A DNA stretch of 64,000 nt from Paraescarpia echinospica (taxonomy: Eukaryota > Annelida > Polychaeta > Sabellida > Siboglinidae), in contig CM034531.1 of the NCBI GenBank assembly GCA_020002185.1, positions 48,080,430-48,144,429 on the forward strand, in the 5' to 3' direction. Below the pieces are notes generated by a model. It saw only the letters and a program-made list of their open reading frames with translations, did no database searches and was not told where the DNA came from. Below are positions 47,700 to 59,143 of the stretch, in pieces (positions within the stretch are counted from its first letter, which is position 1; each line of letters begins with the position of its first letter). A program made the translations under genes and the position numbers.

Positions 47700-47850
47700 G
47701 TATTTACCCAGCAGGCAAACAGATGTTGTAACGACGTCAGGTATCGACGTCGAAACAACGTCGAAAAACATTGGATTTGAAAGTTTTATCAACGTCGGGT
47801 ATCGACGTTGTTCCGACGTCCGGTACCGACGATATTATCTGAAAACTGTC
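47700..47850. repeat. ACGTCG-rich repeat fragment
   Basis: ACCCAGCAGGCA is followed by repeated GACGTC/AACGTCG phrases, the same vocabulary as the array at 48985-49345. It is probably one end of the same unclassified DNA element. Confidence 0.5.
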
Positions 47851-48564
47851 CAGAAATGTTTTGTTGAATACATTGGGAGTATTGTATAATAATTTTGAGT
47901 TTATAAAGGTATAATTGTAAAAAAAAATAAAAAAAATATGTTTTTCAAATGTTGTCGGGTTAAATGATGACTGGGACAACTTTACGAAAAATGTTCATAA
48001 GTTTTCTTTTAGTGTTAAAATTATTAGAATAGGCTATAATTCAGACCAAAAACAATACAATTAATTGTGCAATTGAATAAAACCTATCTAGCTGTGGTGT
48101 CTCCTCTTGATACTATGTCAGCGTATCTATTGCATTAAAAATAAAGATATTCAATATGTCGTGGTACAAATCACATAGTTTTATTACACAAGCTGGAACT
48201 CGACTAGCTGCGAGCCTTCCGTCCACCTTGTTCCCACCTTGTTCTTCAGGACACTCGCTGAAACATGATGTTCATCACAGATTGAAATATTGTACGTTTG
48301 AATATCACACCCTTTAATTTTGGACTTATATATATTTTATCGAGCTATAGTGAATACAATTCAGACTTTAAAATGGTTACCTAGTCCGTTATCAGAGCTA
48401 ATCCCCTTTCTGTAACTGGTTGCTGACCAGTACTGTGGGAACTGTGTACCCCTTGACATCCACTTGCTACAATTTATCAGTATTTTGAAGACATGCGATA
48501 AAATTAGCACAAGAATATCAATATTGATATTAATATTTTATTTCCACTTTATAAAGGTCATTGC

Positions 48565-48835
48565 GTATTGGCGCATTTGCATGTTTTAAAACGTGCATTT
48601 GTAATTTATTCAAAAAACACTTGCATTTGCGTTTGAATAAAAAACATTTGTATTTGAAACATTTAATTTAAAACTGCATTGGCATAGTTTCAAACACTTA
48701 CATTTGCATTTGGCTAATCTAAAACACTTGTATTTGCATTTAAATTTAATCGAGTACCGGAACATTTGTATTTGTACTTACATTTGAATCATTTCAAACA
48801 TTCTCATTTACATGCGCTCACTCGCATTTGAACCC
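48565..48835 (+). repeat. Degenerate CATTTG(C/T)ATTTGAA repeat region
   Basis: Phrases such as ACATTTGTATTTGAAAC and CATTTGCATTTGG recur about ten times at uneven spacing. Confidence 0.6.
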
Positions 48836-48984
48836 ATGCCTGCATGATGGATATATATAATTTTGCGTCCGCGTCGGGATATACTACATGCAGTAAACCA
48901 TCCGATCAACTGCGCGGCTTCATGTTCCCCGTTTACAAAAGCGTCGGCCGTGTAGCGTTGATGACATGACGCTACATATAGACA

Positions 48985-49345
48985 CGTCGGATTTGGTTAT
49001 TTGCGTTATGTCAACGTCGTGACAACGTCAAGTTTCGATATCCTTACAACGTTGCTGACCAGACGTTGTAAAGACGTCGGATTTCGTTGTAGACATTATT
49101 TCAAAGTTGTGGCAACGTCACGTTTTGACGTCCTTGCAAGGTTGATCACCAGACGTTGTAAAGACGTCGGATTTGGTTCTCGATTTTATTTCAACGACGT
49201 GACAACGTCAACGTTCGACGGCCTCACAACGTTGATTACCCGACGTTGTAAAGACGTCGGATTTGGAGGTTGTCGATGTGATTTCAACATTGTGATAACG
49301 TCGCGTTTCGACGTTCTTACAACGTTGAATATCCGACGTTGTAAA
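48985..49345 (+). repeat. 90-bp tandem array rich in ACGTTGTAAAGACGTC
   Basis: The landmark GACGTTGTAAAGACGTCGG recurs near 49062, 49152 and 49242 (period 90), with a variant about 93 bp later. Since 90 is a multiple of 3, a spurious 153-codon + strand frame results (49001-49462). Each unit contains self-complementary AACGTT/GACGTC cores. Confidence 0.85.
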
Positions 49346-51057
49346 CACAAAAGACCATATATCAATACAAGACGGTGCAGCGCGCGCTATTTACATTGTT
49401 CGAGAAAAGTACGTAAGCAGTTCGTCCGCCATTCTGGCGGTGCGTCAAGCCAGACCATATAATATAAGATGGGCACTTTTGCTAGTGTACTACGAATTCA
49501 CCATTGAGATATGCCTGTCGGTATATACTGTACCTCAGGCAAACCGATAAGCGTAGTGTTAGTATAAACAGAAACTAGTTTTGCATAGTTTCCTTATCAT
49601 GTTCTTACGATAAGTTAACGACGAGACGAATCAGTTCTCCGGTAGTCTGGCTCAACGGCATCCGTCATCAAACTTGAATAACTCAATATGCAGTAACCAC
49701 AAAGTGGTTACTGCATACACAGATATATGTATTCCGATACGTTGTGACGATATAGAGAAATACAGAGAGGTGAGGAGGAGGGAAGCAGAAAGGTAGAGTA
49801 ACGGAGAGAGGGCAAATAAAGAGAACGAGATAGAGAGAGAGGGGGAGGTTAGACACATAGTTTCGCCAAAACATGAATTGGACGGCACATGGGACACATA
49901 TTCTTCTCACAAATAATTGCATCCAAGAAAAAAAAAATTGTGAAGCTCCCTTGTACGTTTCCATGTACTTTACACTTGTGACAGTTAGTACAGCGGCTAA
50001 GAGCCAGCAATTTGACGAATTGTGCACTTTTTGACAAAAGCATGAAAATTGGCACATGTAGTTTATGATATGCAGAATCATATAAAGTTAGGTACCCATC
50101 GCTATGGACATGGTACCTAGCTGGTAATCCAATAGGCCGCTTCTAAACAATATAGAAACATGATCTTGGTGTCCAAACCAACAAGTCCAGGGTCAAGGAA
50201 TCCATTTTTGTCATATTCAGTACCCAAGGATGACGGCCATATTGAAATTCAAGATGGCCGCCATGGAAATCCATTATCCAGATATCTCAGTTGCTAAGCA
50301 ACATAAAAACATGTTCTTTGTGTCTCAACCAACATATTCAGGGTCAAGGAACCCATTTCTGCCATATGCTATATGCTCAGATGACGACCATATTGAAATT
50401 CAAGATGGCTGCCATAGACGTTTTACGAGCATAATTTTAGTGCCTCTTGATATTGAGGACTCCATAAATTATGAAGAATCTATAGGTGCTTCATATGTTT
50501 CAAAGTCAAGGAATCCAGTCGTGCCACTTGCATTTTTCTCATATGACGGCCATAGTAAAAAACAAAATGGCTGCCATGGAAATCATATGTCCGAATATCT
50601 CAGTTTCTACATGATATTGGTGTTTATTCCAATATATTCAGGGTTAATTAATGGATTTCTTCCACATGTTGTATCCCCAGATGACAGACATATTGAAACT
50701 CAAGATGGTCGACATCCATATAATTATATATGTTGGTTTAATTCAGCTTACGTGCAACACAAAACATACTCTTTGTGTTTAATCCGGCAATACAAGTGTA
50801 AATAAATATAAATAGACTACAACCATCAAATGATAGTCACACAGAATATCAAGATAGCTGGGATGCATATGTATGTTCTAGGAACATGATCTCAACGTGT
50901 GTTGGGTTTATGAATCCATACCTGGTTTATGGTACGTGTCTTCACGATTACAACCTTTCAGGCTGTTGCAAAATTGTCCTCAGTTATATTTTCAACCATA
51001 CTATACCTCACAACATACATAGACATGCAAAATAATATATAGATTAGACTATACTTA

Positions 51058-51285
51058 GATTTGCAACCACAATGCACTAGGTCATGGTATTGCATCGGTG
51101 CCTCTGGGAGTTCCCAGCATGGCTTCCATACTGAGGGTTCCAACCGAAGTGTCCAAGACCAGGCAGATGGAGATTTGCAACCACAATGCACTAGGTCATG
51201 GTATTGCATCGGTGCCTCTGGGAGTTCCCAGCATGGCTTCCATACTGAGGGTTCCAACCGAAGTGTCCAAGACCAGGCAGATGGA
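51058..51285 (+). repeat. 114-bp direct tandem duplication
   Basis: Two essentially identical 114-bp copies (starting GATTTGCAACCACAATGCAC at 51058 and 51172) lie in the centre of the foldback-like element. 114 is 38 codons, so both strands stay open. Confidence 0.92.
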
Positions 51286-51299
51286 GATTTGGCACAAGA

Positions 51300-52520
51300 G
51301 CTTGTGACATGACATAACCAATTTGACAAACAGCCTTTTTCACAAGTTGGTACAATGCATGTTTTGTTGTTGGGGTATTCCAAGTCGTACCAGATCCCAG
51401 GGCAAACAGCTGTTTCCTTGTTTCATCCTGCTAAATGTAAAAGTCTTAATGTCCATTCAGCGATTAACCTCTGTATTTCATTTAATGTACATGAGTCGAC
51501 TTCTTATGATTGTGATGAAAGGACAAGGAAGACATATGTAACAGCGGGGAATGGAGTTCAAGCTAACCATGCCAACTTCTTCCTTCAATCAAGGAAACTG
51601 GAGATTATGTCACACTTATCAACTCTGGATATAGCATAGCATTAATGTTTCCGATATCACAGGTCATTGACAATGGCATGGGTTGCAACGGGACAAAAGT
51701 GGGTTTCAATCGCGAAACGTTCATTTATTTAAACAGCAAGAAATTGCTTTACGGCCAGAATAACCACTTATGTAAACACTACCGGATATCCACATTGGGA
51801 CATCCTTGGTGAACACATTGTACTACATAGAGTAATACGCTGCCGATGTCCTCCTCCTCTTGTGTTCATGGCTGAAGGTACTGCAGGTCGTTGGAAGCTT
51901 TATGGACTGTGGTCACAACTATCTGATCTTCGGTGCCGATGATTACCTATCCACCGGAAACGAATGATCTTGTACATTGTAGCAAATGATGAAACAACCT
52001 CTGAGAGGTTCGACTATATATTCTGCGTTCTCTTGTTGGTTGCCTGAGGATGTCAGCAAAATACCTACTACATACAATATATACTCTTCCGACAGTTGCC
52101 AACTGGGATCTAATATATATGATACATTATTGCTGGGCTGTCCTCAACTGTCCATCTACGCTTGGATAGCATCATCATCTCACACTTTTGTGTCGATTTA
52201 TGGAGCAATCTACAATGATGGGAAGTACTATGTTTGGAACGCCAGTCAGTCTGATTGTGATCCTTATCATACGTGGCGTTTTTCTGTCGTTTCGTCTGCA
52301 TATCTGCTCTACTATATTTCCATGTGCCCCGCAACAGTGAATTCCGCTTGCATTACATAGTTTTGTTCATGACTATGTTTGTACTCCGAGTTTGCAGATA
52401 TGCGCTAATTTCAGCGATTGTTGGATTACACAAATGTTTAAATATTGACACTAAAGATTACATTTATTTAGTAAAGTTGTTTTGTATGCCAGAGTGTAGT
52501 ACATGTATGCTTTGTTGAGT
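51300..52520 (+). other. Centre of the foldback-like element, no recognised gene
   Basis: Open stretches of 70-125 codons occur on both strands, the longest at 51986-52360 (+). None has a domain I recognise and there is no clear splicing. It could be a decayed transposase region or captured host DNA. Confidence 0.35.
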
Positions 52521-53144
52521 TTCTAATTGGCAGTTTGAACACTATCTTCCAATTCCATTTAAATACCTTGGCCCTGTCACCATCCACCTCGCCCAGGAAT
52601 GTGGATTTCTATTAAACTTACAGCACAACCGTCACTCCTTGTGGGTGATTGACTTGATTTTGACATCGGCCTAGTATTATTGCTGAGAACACACGTTGTG
52701 GTTTCTGCACAAAAAGTCAATTTGTAAGTTGCCGGTAAACCTCAAGACGTGTTGTCAACAAGATGTTCAGTATGTTTTCCATATCGTTGACGTGAACTTG
52801 AAATGTAACCATTTGTGTTGTCCATTCTTAACTAATGACATATTTGTCTTCATCAGTATATGCACTGCTATTTATCTTATTGTTCAGAATTTAGCTCAGA
52901 ACCAACTGTCAACAAAAATTTACATACTCGTGAATATATACGTATTCATATATTCCTCAACTTCATATATGAACCCTATATGGATTCCTCAACCTCAGGA
53001 GGCGCTAAAATTATGTTCGTAAAACGCATACGCAGGGCAGCCATCTTGAATTTCAATATGACAGTCATCTGATTATACAGCATATGCAGAAATTGATTCC
53101 TTGACAAAGAACATGTTTATATGTTGCTTATAAGCTGATATATC

Positions 53145-53934
53145 AGATGACATTGTGCTGTGTGGAGGAATGGAGGTAGACATGACAGAGTACCTGGAGA
53201 CGTGGAGGAAGGCACTGGAAGAGAGAGGAATGAGGGTTAGTCGACCGAAAACCCAATTCATGAACTTCATGTTCGAACGGAATGAGGAGATAGACAGACC
53301 AACTGTAAAGATACTGGGAGACGAGCTGGACAAAGTGACACACTTCAAATATCTAGGGTCAGTCGTGGAAGAGATAGGAGGCATGCAAACGGATATCAAA
53401 CAGAGAGTGAGTGCAGCTTGGAGAAATTGGAAGAAATGCAGTGGAGTGTTGTGCGACAGGAGGATGCCAGTGAAGTTGAAGGGAAAGATCTATAAAACAG
53501 TAGTCAGGCCTGCAATGCTGTACGGGGCGGAGACCTGGGCAACAACGAAAGGACAAGAAGCAAGGATAGAGATGAATGAGATGAGGATGCTGAGGTGGAT
53601 GTGTGGAGTAACAAAGAAAGATAAAATCCGAAACGAATATATTAGAGGAGCAACGAGAGTGACACAAGCATCCACAAAGATAACAGAGAAACGACTGAAA
53701 TGGTATGGGCATGTGATGAGAAGGGAAGAGGAGCACATGGTGAGAAGAGTGCTAAATGCAGAGATACCAGGAAGAAGGAGAGGACGACCGAAGACCAGAT
53801 GGAAAGACACATGCAGAAGAGACATGGAAATCGTGGGTCTGAGTGCAGATATGATGATAGACAGGGCGACATGGAGAAAGAAAATTACCAGCCATACCGA
53901 CGACCCCAGATAACGGGAAAAGTCAGAGAAGAAG
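53145..53934 (+). mobile_element. Young 5'-truncated LINE insertion (RTE-like tail) with 13-bp target-site duplication
   Basis: An open frame runs from the truncation to a TAA at 53911-53913. It begins right at the RT catalytic motif (DDIVLCGG) and continues through the RT thumb (FKYLGSVVEE, KVYKTVVRPAML-like IYKTVVRPAMLYGAETW) and tail (RLKWYGHVMRREEEH, RRGRPKTRWKDTCRRD, ITSHTDDP). It ends in a GAAGAAGAAG tail. The flanks AAGCTGATATATC at 53132-53144 and 53935-53947 are identical. No stop inside means recent insertion. Class by recollection of motifs only. Confidence 0.85.
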
Positions 53935-54335
53935 AAGCTGATATATCTGGATAATGGATTTCCGTGGCGACCCTCTTGAATTTCAATATGGCCATCATCC
54001 TTGCGTACTGAATATGACAGAAATGGATTCCTTGACCCTGGAAATGTTGGGTTAGACACCAAGAACATGTTTCTATGATGCTTAGAATCTGGTAGAACTG
54101 GATAATGGATTTTCGTGGCGGCCATTTTAAAAACCAAGATGGCGACTAGGTACCATGTCGATTGCGATGGGTACCTAGCTTGAAATGATTCTATATATCA
54201 TATATGATCTACACGTGTGCCAATTTTCATGCTTTTGTCAAAAAGTGCACAATCATGTCCCGTCCCTTAGCCGCTTTATTAAGTGTAGCATTGTGACTAT
54301 CCGAAAATGCATGAAGCACTATACACAGCTCCTCG

Positions 54336-54731
54336 TCGATTTGAATTCGGCCATTCAAAGTCGAGTATTTAAAAACAAAATATAAGTCGCCACCGCGATG
54401 TCAAAAATGTAATACAGTATACAAAACAACAGCCATATATATATTCGGCGCTGATGCAACATACATCGGTACAGCTAACCTCACAAATATGACCTCTAGT
54501 GAAGATATTGATATTTACAAAAGCATAATCTGAAATCCTGATTGGAACAACCTCAACCGCCACGTTGATAAGGTGACGCACTTTGGTTTTAGCGCACGGA
54601 CTATTGATTTAAGTATGCGGATACACTTGGCGTCGGTGTCGAAGTAGTCCCTTCACGAAGGTAGCGATCACCAAGCTAAGTTCACAAACGTGTATACAGT
54701 TCGTATTAACTAGGGATGTTATGAATACACC
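54336..54731. other. Upstream region of the FAMeT-domain gene
   Basis: It lies between the foldback-like element and the first coding exon. No repeat or gene was recognised; the promoter and 5' UTR are expected here. An in-frame TAG 21 bases before the ATG fixes the start. Confidence 0.4.
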
Positions 54732-57700
54732 ATGCCACATCCTTTGACTAGAACTGTACACGTGGTACTGCTATTGCTGGCGTTATGCGGTAAGTGTCGA
54801 CGTTGAATCCGTTTTAAAGTCAACACGCATTGATTCACAATACATATCTCGCCCTAGATTGGTTGCATTTCATGCGTTATTTTGTACGTGATGCAGAAAG
54901 ACATCGTAACCTCGTGATTGTTCTCTCTATTAAATCGTGTGTGAATTATGTTGTCACGACAGCGTAACGAACATTATATAATAAGTGTTATTTAAGTTAT
55001 TCAATAAATCAGGTAAACATAATAGTTAATGATGACATTGTCTTCCACCATGACGTATCGCTGTGTTATTGGAGTAAAACTTTACACAGACAGTATCGTT
55101 GTGTATTATGTTCATATTCCATGATCAAATTCTTACTTAAAACCAGCCATTGTGTTTGTAAATGGTATGACTGATGAGCTTATCCACTGACCAGAGATTA
55201 CCGATTAACAGGGTCAATTTGTACGGCATCGACTGCGTTGAGCGACGGCCACTTGCTTGAAGTGTTCCCTGGTAGAAACGGCACGGAAGGTAAAACAAAC
55301 AACAATAAGAACTAGGCAAATAGAGCCAACACAATGATGTAGACTTAGGCTGCGTACGTTGTACCGCGTCTTGGCAAATTTAGCAAGACGCGCACTATAC
55401 ATTTAACCAGACATTGTTTACCAAAATTGCAATCCAAAACAACAAATTATGGATGGCAAGTGGACATTGGATTATTGATAGTAATGTAATTTTCCAGCTA
55501 TCGAAAAAACGAATCCTGACTAGGTTCGATAGAAACGATGTTGTCATTTGTGCATGTTCGCATAACGCTGGATTTCCAATAAATGTATCCCAATGATCTT
55601 GCAAATGGAATACCAATTGACGTAAATCATAATCATTGTGTAGATGACTTGAAAGTCTTTAACATGGCCACTTCGCATGACACTAATATCTCAACTATCT
55701 TAGATATAAATCGAATGAATTTGACGGACTTATTGTGACTCTTTTTATTAAAGAAGCTGCGTGCGTTCCAGGTGTAACGGATTCGTACTTAGTATACACA
55801 GGGTACACGGACGTATTCCGCAACGTCTTCATTCCGAGTCGGAAGTATTTAAGATTCCATGTTCGTGCCTGCAGTGACGTCATCGTGGCGTTATCAGCAG
55901 TACCTGGAGTTACAAATCGTCAAACGTACGAGGTGCTGATTGGCGGAGCGCAGGTGAGATGCAAACAAAACAAAAACGTCCCCATTAATTTAAGTGTAGT
56001 TGGTGTACTTTTGGAATATTGAGATACGTTACAATTTTGTTTGTTTCATTGCAAATGTAGGCTTCAAGTCAATTCAATTCAATCATAATTGCGGCAGTCC
56101 ATCAACTTCATGACTGAGTGCTTGGAATAGTCGGCGAAACATGCGAATGTACAAACGTATATCAAGTGTAAAATTTAAAGCTTCTGAAATAATAATTGCA
56201 TAAATAGTAATGTTACCAAGAGCATTTACATATTTACCTGTCACCTATGTCTAACTATGTGTGTTAACTGCAGAACAATCGGTCTGAGATACGGGTATAC
56301 GACCGAGGCCAGCCAGCTTTCCAAAATAGCACTCCGAGTATACTGGACTGCGATGAATATAGGTGAGTATCGCTCAGGAGATAACGATTAAAATGATAAC
56401 GGGAAAAATCACCATGGATTAAGCATTGCAGTAAGATAACACTATATGTGAGAACTACATGTATAGGTTAAAATACACTTATGTTTTAATACTGTGTTAG
56501 TGGAAATGAATTGTACAAGGATTACAAATCAAACGGTTTCATTACCAGGACACAGGCAGGGGAATTCGTTTTAATTATTGAAAAATTGGGTTGTGATGAG
56601 TTATCGAAATATTCTTATGTGACTCATCACTCTTGCAAAAACGTGGATAAAACCTGCCTGTGTGTGTGCGTGGTTGCGTACGTGCGCGAGTGCGTATTTG
56701 TGCATGCTTGCTTGTATATGTTTGTTTGCGTGTTTGTTTGTACGTGCGTGTTTGTGCGCGCGCGCGTATGTGTGTGCACGCGCGTGCATGCGTGTGTGTG
56801 AGACATCTGTGCGCATACCTGTATAATTACAACCAAGAATATGCTATTTTGGTTACTTTCGAAGTTAGTGTTTTTAAAATGTTGCGTTGGTCTCGATTTA
56901 TTTCGGCTTTCGTTTGGGTTTGGCAGGCTAGGCAACCACTATGCAACAGTCTTTTGATTATAATGTCCTCATGTTAAACACTATAGTATTACTTAGAATA
57001 AATTGCATAGCAAGGTTACATTCCGGTAGTAAGCCCGGTTTTAAATAAAACGAGTTTATGCTACCTAACATGACTATGTTATTATTATGCATCGATAAAA
57101 TAATATTAATGATTTCGTCACCACACATCATACACCATTATCGTACGCACTGTCAGTAGTACATACAGTGTATATCGATAATTCGTTGATAGCGTTCGCC
57201 CTACCCGTGTCCATTCTTGCTCTAGACCGTTCTGGATCAAATGGGAGGACAACAATCTCCAAGTAGGTCGAGGTCATGATGTTGGCAAAGACATCTTCAT
57301 GCAGGTGAAAAACCCGCCCAACTCCCACGAAGTGCGCGGAGTCAGCGTCAGGACACGCAAAAATACTCCTGGCAAATGGATTATTCGCAGGGGTAAGTGT
57401 CCAACACACCTAACGTGTTTTGGCATATGTAAACACAAAGCAATACGTGCGCGCGCGTGTGTGTGTGTGTTTACTTGCGTTCGTAAGTTTAAAGGTATTA
57501 TATATAAGGAAGTCTTTATGAGAGCAGGTATCATTTCCCTTTTCGCATAGCCTCGTATTAAACATAGCTTTAATGTGTAATGATAGCATTAAACATGGTT
57601 ATCATTCACAAGTCTCTTTACGTTGTGCTATTATATGAACATTGCTAATGCAAAACGAAATATTTCCGCACAGCACGAAACGTTGCAATATATCACCATA

Positions 57701-58787
57701 TAAGCATACACTGGGCGAGCATACAGTTAACGTGATTATTCAATCGCATTACAAATGATCACGCAAAGCTCGCATGAATACACTACTGTGAATTCCTAAA
57801 TACGTACTATGTATAGCTGTCCATGTTTTGCGCAGGGATCTTTGCATACATCCACACCCCCGATGTATACAAAAACAAATACATGTGGACTCCCGTTCGG
57901 CTGGGGCAGCAGTCGGCAATTATCCGGGTGAAAGCGTGCAGTGATGTGCATGTGGCTTTGGCACCAATCCTCGACAATGCTACACAGTACGTGGAAGTCA
58001 TCATTGGGGGATGGAAAAACGAACAAACGGCTATTCGAACTAAAGAAGGCGATTCTGAAAAGATACAGGTAGCCTCGGTGTGTGTGTGTGTGAGAGTGCG
58101 TGTGCTTGTGCGTGTGCGTGTGCGCGCGCGTGTGTGTATGCGTGTGCATATTAGTGTGCGTGTCCGTATGCGTCTGTGTTAATATATGTTATATATATAT
58201 ATATGTATGTATATATATATATATACATGGGCGTTCCGTATTATTTGAAATGTTCCTCTTATCCATATAAATACAACGTGTATATGCAACACAATAGTGG
58301 AGATCATCAACTGTATTAGCTAGTACATAAATTCGCAGAAATAATTTAAGTTTTGTCCTCCTAACTAAAGTAATACTTGAGTGATGTGCCTATACCAGAA
58401 AGTGTTTTACTGTCAAACCTTTACCGCTTAATATATCCAACCAGTTAGAGTTATTCTGTTTTTAAAATAAAATCTGAACTATATTTATATATGTTACAAG
58501 GTATAGTGTACAAATCAATACTCGTGCATATTTGGTCAATTTATTTGTGATATATATGTGTTCAGGCAGCTGAAGACACGCCAGGTGTCGTGAATTGCCA
58601 CGAATGGCGTCAATTCTGGATCCGTTGGGAGTACAACGTTGTCGAAGCCGGAATCGGAAACGACGTAGGCGCCAGCCGACTCATTCATTGGTCATCAGTC
58701 GATCCTGTAGAGGTGGCAGCATTGTCTGTGTCCACAGGAAATGGTTACACCGGAGAATGGGGTTTCAGCGAGTTCTCGTGTGAGTAA
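54732..58787 (+). CDS. Secreted protein with two FAMeT (farnesoic acid O-methyltransferase-type) domains (6 exons)
   Basis: Exons: 54732-54789 (ATG), 55772-55953, 56274-56362, 57226-57392, 57836-58068, 58566-58787 (stop TAA); 316 residues, phases consistent, all GT-AG. Residues 1-20 (MPHPLTRTVHVVLLLLALCG) form a signal peptide. Domain 1 spans exons 2-4 (FHVRACSDVIVALSA, YEVLIGG, FWIKWEDNNLQVGRG), domain 2 exons 5-6 (VKACSDVHVALAP, VEVIIGG, FWIRWEY, GIGNDVG, GEWGFSEF). The A-C-S-D, EVxIGG and FWIxWE motifs recur in both halves, so the gene arose by internal duplication. The domain is named after a crustacean farnesoic-acid methyltransferase, but secreted versions are not proven enzymes; carbohydrate or ligand binding is also possible. 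The final GTGAGTAA contains a perfect donor, so a further exon cannot be excluded. Confidence 0.85.
56760..56805 (+). repeat. GT/CG-rich simple tract
   Basis: A GTGCGCGCGCGCGTATGTGT-type alternating purine-pyrimidine tract, with looser TTTGTTTGCGTG sequence from 56660, in the intron between exons 56362 and 57226. Confidence 0.8.
58080..58225 (+). repeat. (GT)n/(CG)n then (AT)n microsatellite
   Basis: GTGTGTGTGAGAGTGCGTGT-type sequence begins 10 bases after the donor of exon 57836-58068 and ends in (AT)n at 58190-58225. Confidence 0.9.
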
Positions 58788-58976
58788 TTAAATGCAGTAA
58801 TTTTAAGTGCACACCGCGGTGTTTATGTTCACTCAGCTGTATAAATTACTGCCTGATTGTAGATTGTAGTGGGTATAATTTAAAGGGTACTCTTCGCGCA
58901 TAATCGTGGTATGGCTGAATGTCGTGTTGGTGTTGAAATTAATATACCCACCACGGGGTGAAGATTAGTTTTACAC

Positions 58977-58982
58977 ATTAAA
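58977..58982 (+). terminator. Possible poly(A) signal ATTAAA of the FAMeT gene
   Basis: ATTAAA lies 190 bases after the stop. The next perfect hexamer, AATAAA at 59157-59162, is already inside the left end of the TTAA-flanked element. Confidence 0.35.
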
Positions 58983-59143
58983 CCGAAATAATTACAAAAT
59001 TAACAGGCCATATAGCTATATGTATTTGTATTACTTTCACAATCAATGCGTTTGTCTGTTTCACAGTAAATTACTAGCTAAACGACTTTAGGGGGAAACA
59101 TGTTCACAAAAAGTGCTCATGACATGTGATCAAATATCCTTAA

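Larger units (their letters stand above)
49935..54335. mobile_element. Large foldback-like element with about 570-bp inverted arms made of degenerate tandem units
   Basis: The left arm (about 49935-50500) and the right arm (about 52955-54335, excluding the LINE at 53145-53934) are inverted copies: GCGGCTAAG, TGTGCACTTTTTGACAAAAG, GCATGAAAATTGGCACA, GGTACCCATCGC and GTTTTACGA recur in mirrored order. Inside the arms, units of very roughly 130-150 bp (CATATTGAAATTCAAGATGG ... CAGGGTCAAGGAA) repeat with divergence; on the left they continue to about 50730. Long inverted arms composed of tandem repeats recall Foldback/Galileo-type transposons; that class is an inference. The inner 2.4 kb has no recognised transposase. 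Confidence 0.65.

Noticed and set aside
49001..49462. 153-codon + strand frame with RRCKDVGF repeats
   Set aside because: This is an artefact of the 90-bp ACGTTG-type array, whose period is a multiple of three.
50230..50805. 191-codon + strand frame
   Set aside because: It consists of degenerate tandem units of the foldback-like element arm; it has no domain and is not kept in the mirrored arm.
51061..51312. Open frames on both strands over two identical 38-residue repeats
   Set aside because: They result from a recent 114-bp duplication; frames on both strands are equally open, so coding is not indicated.
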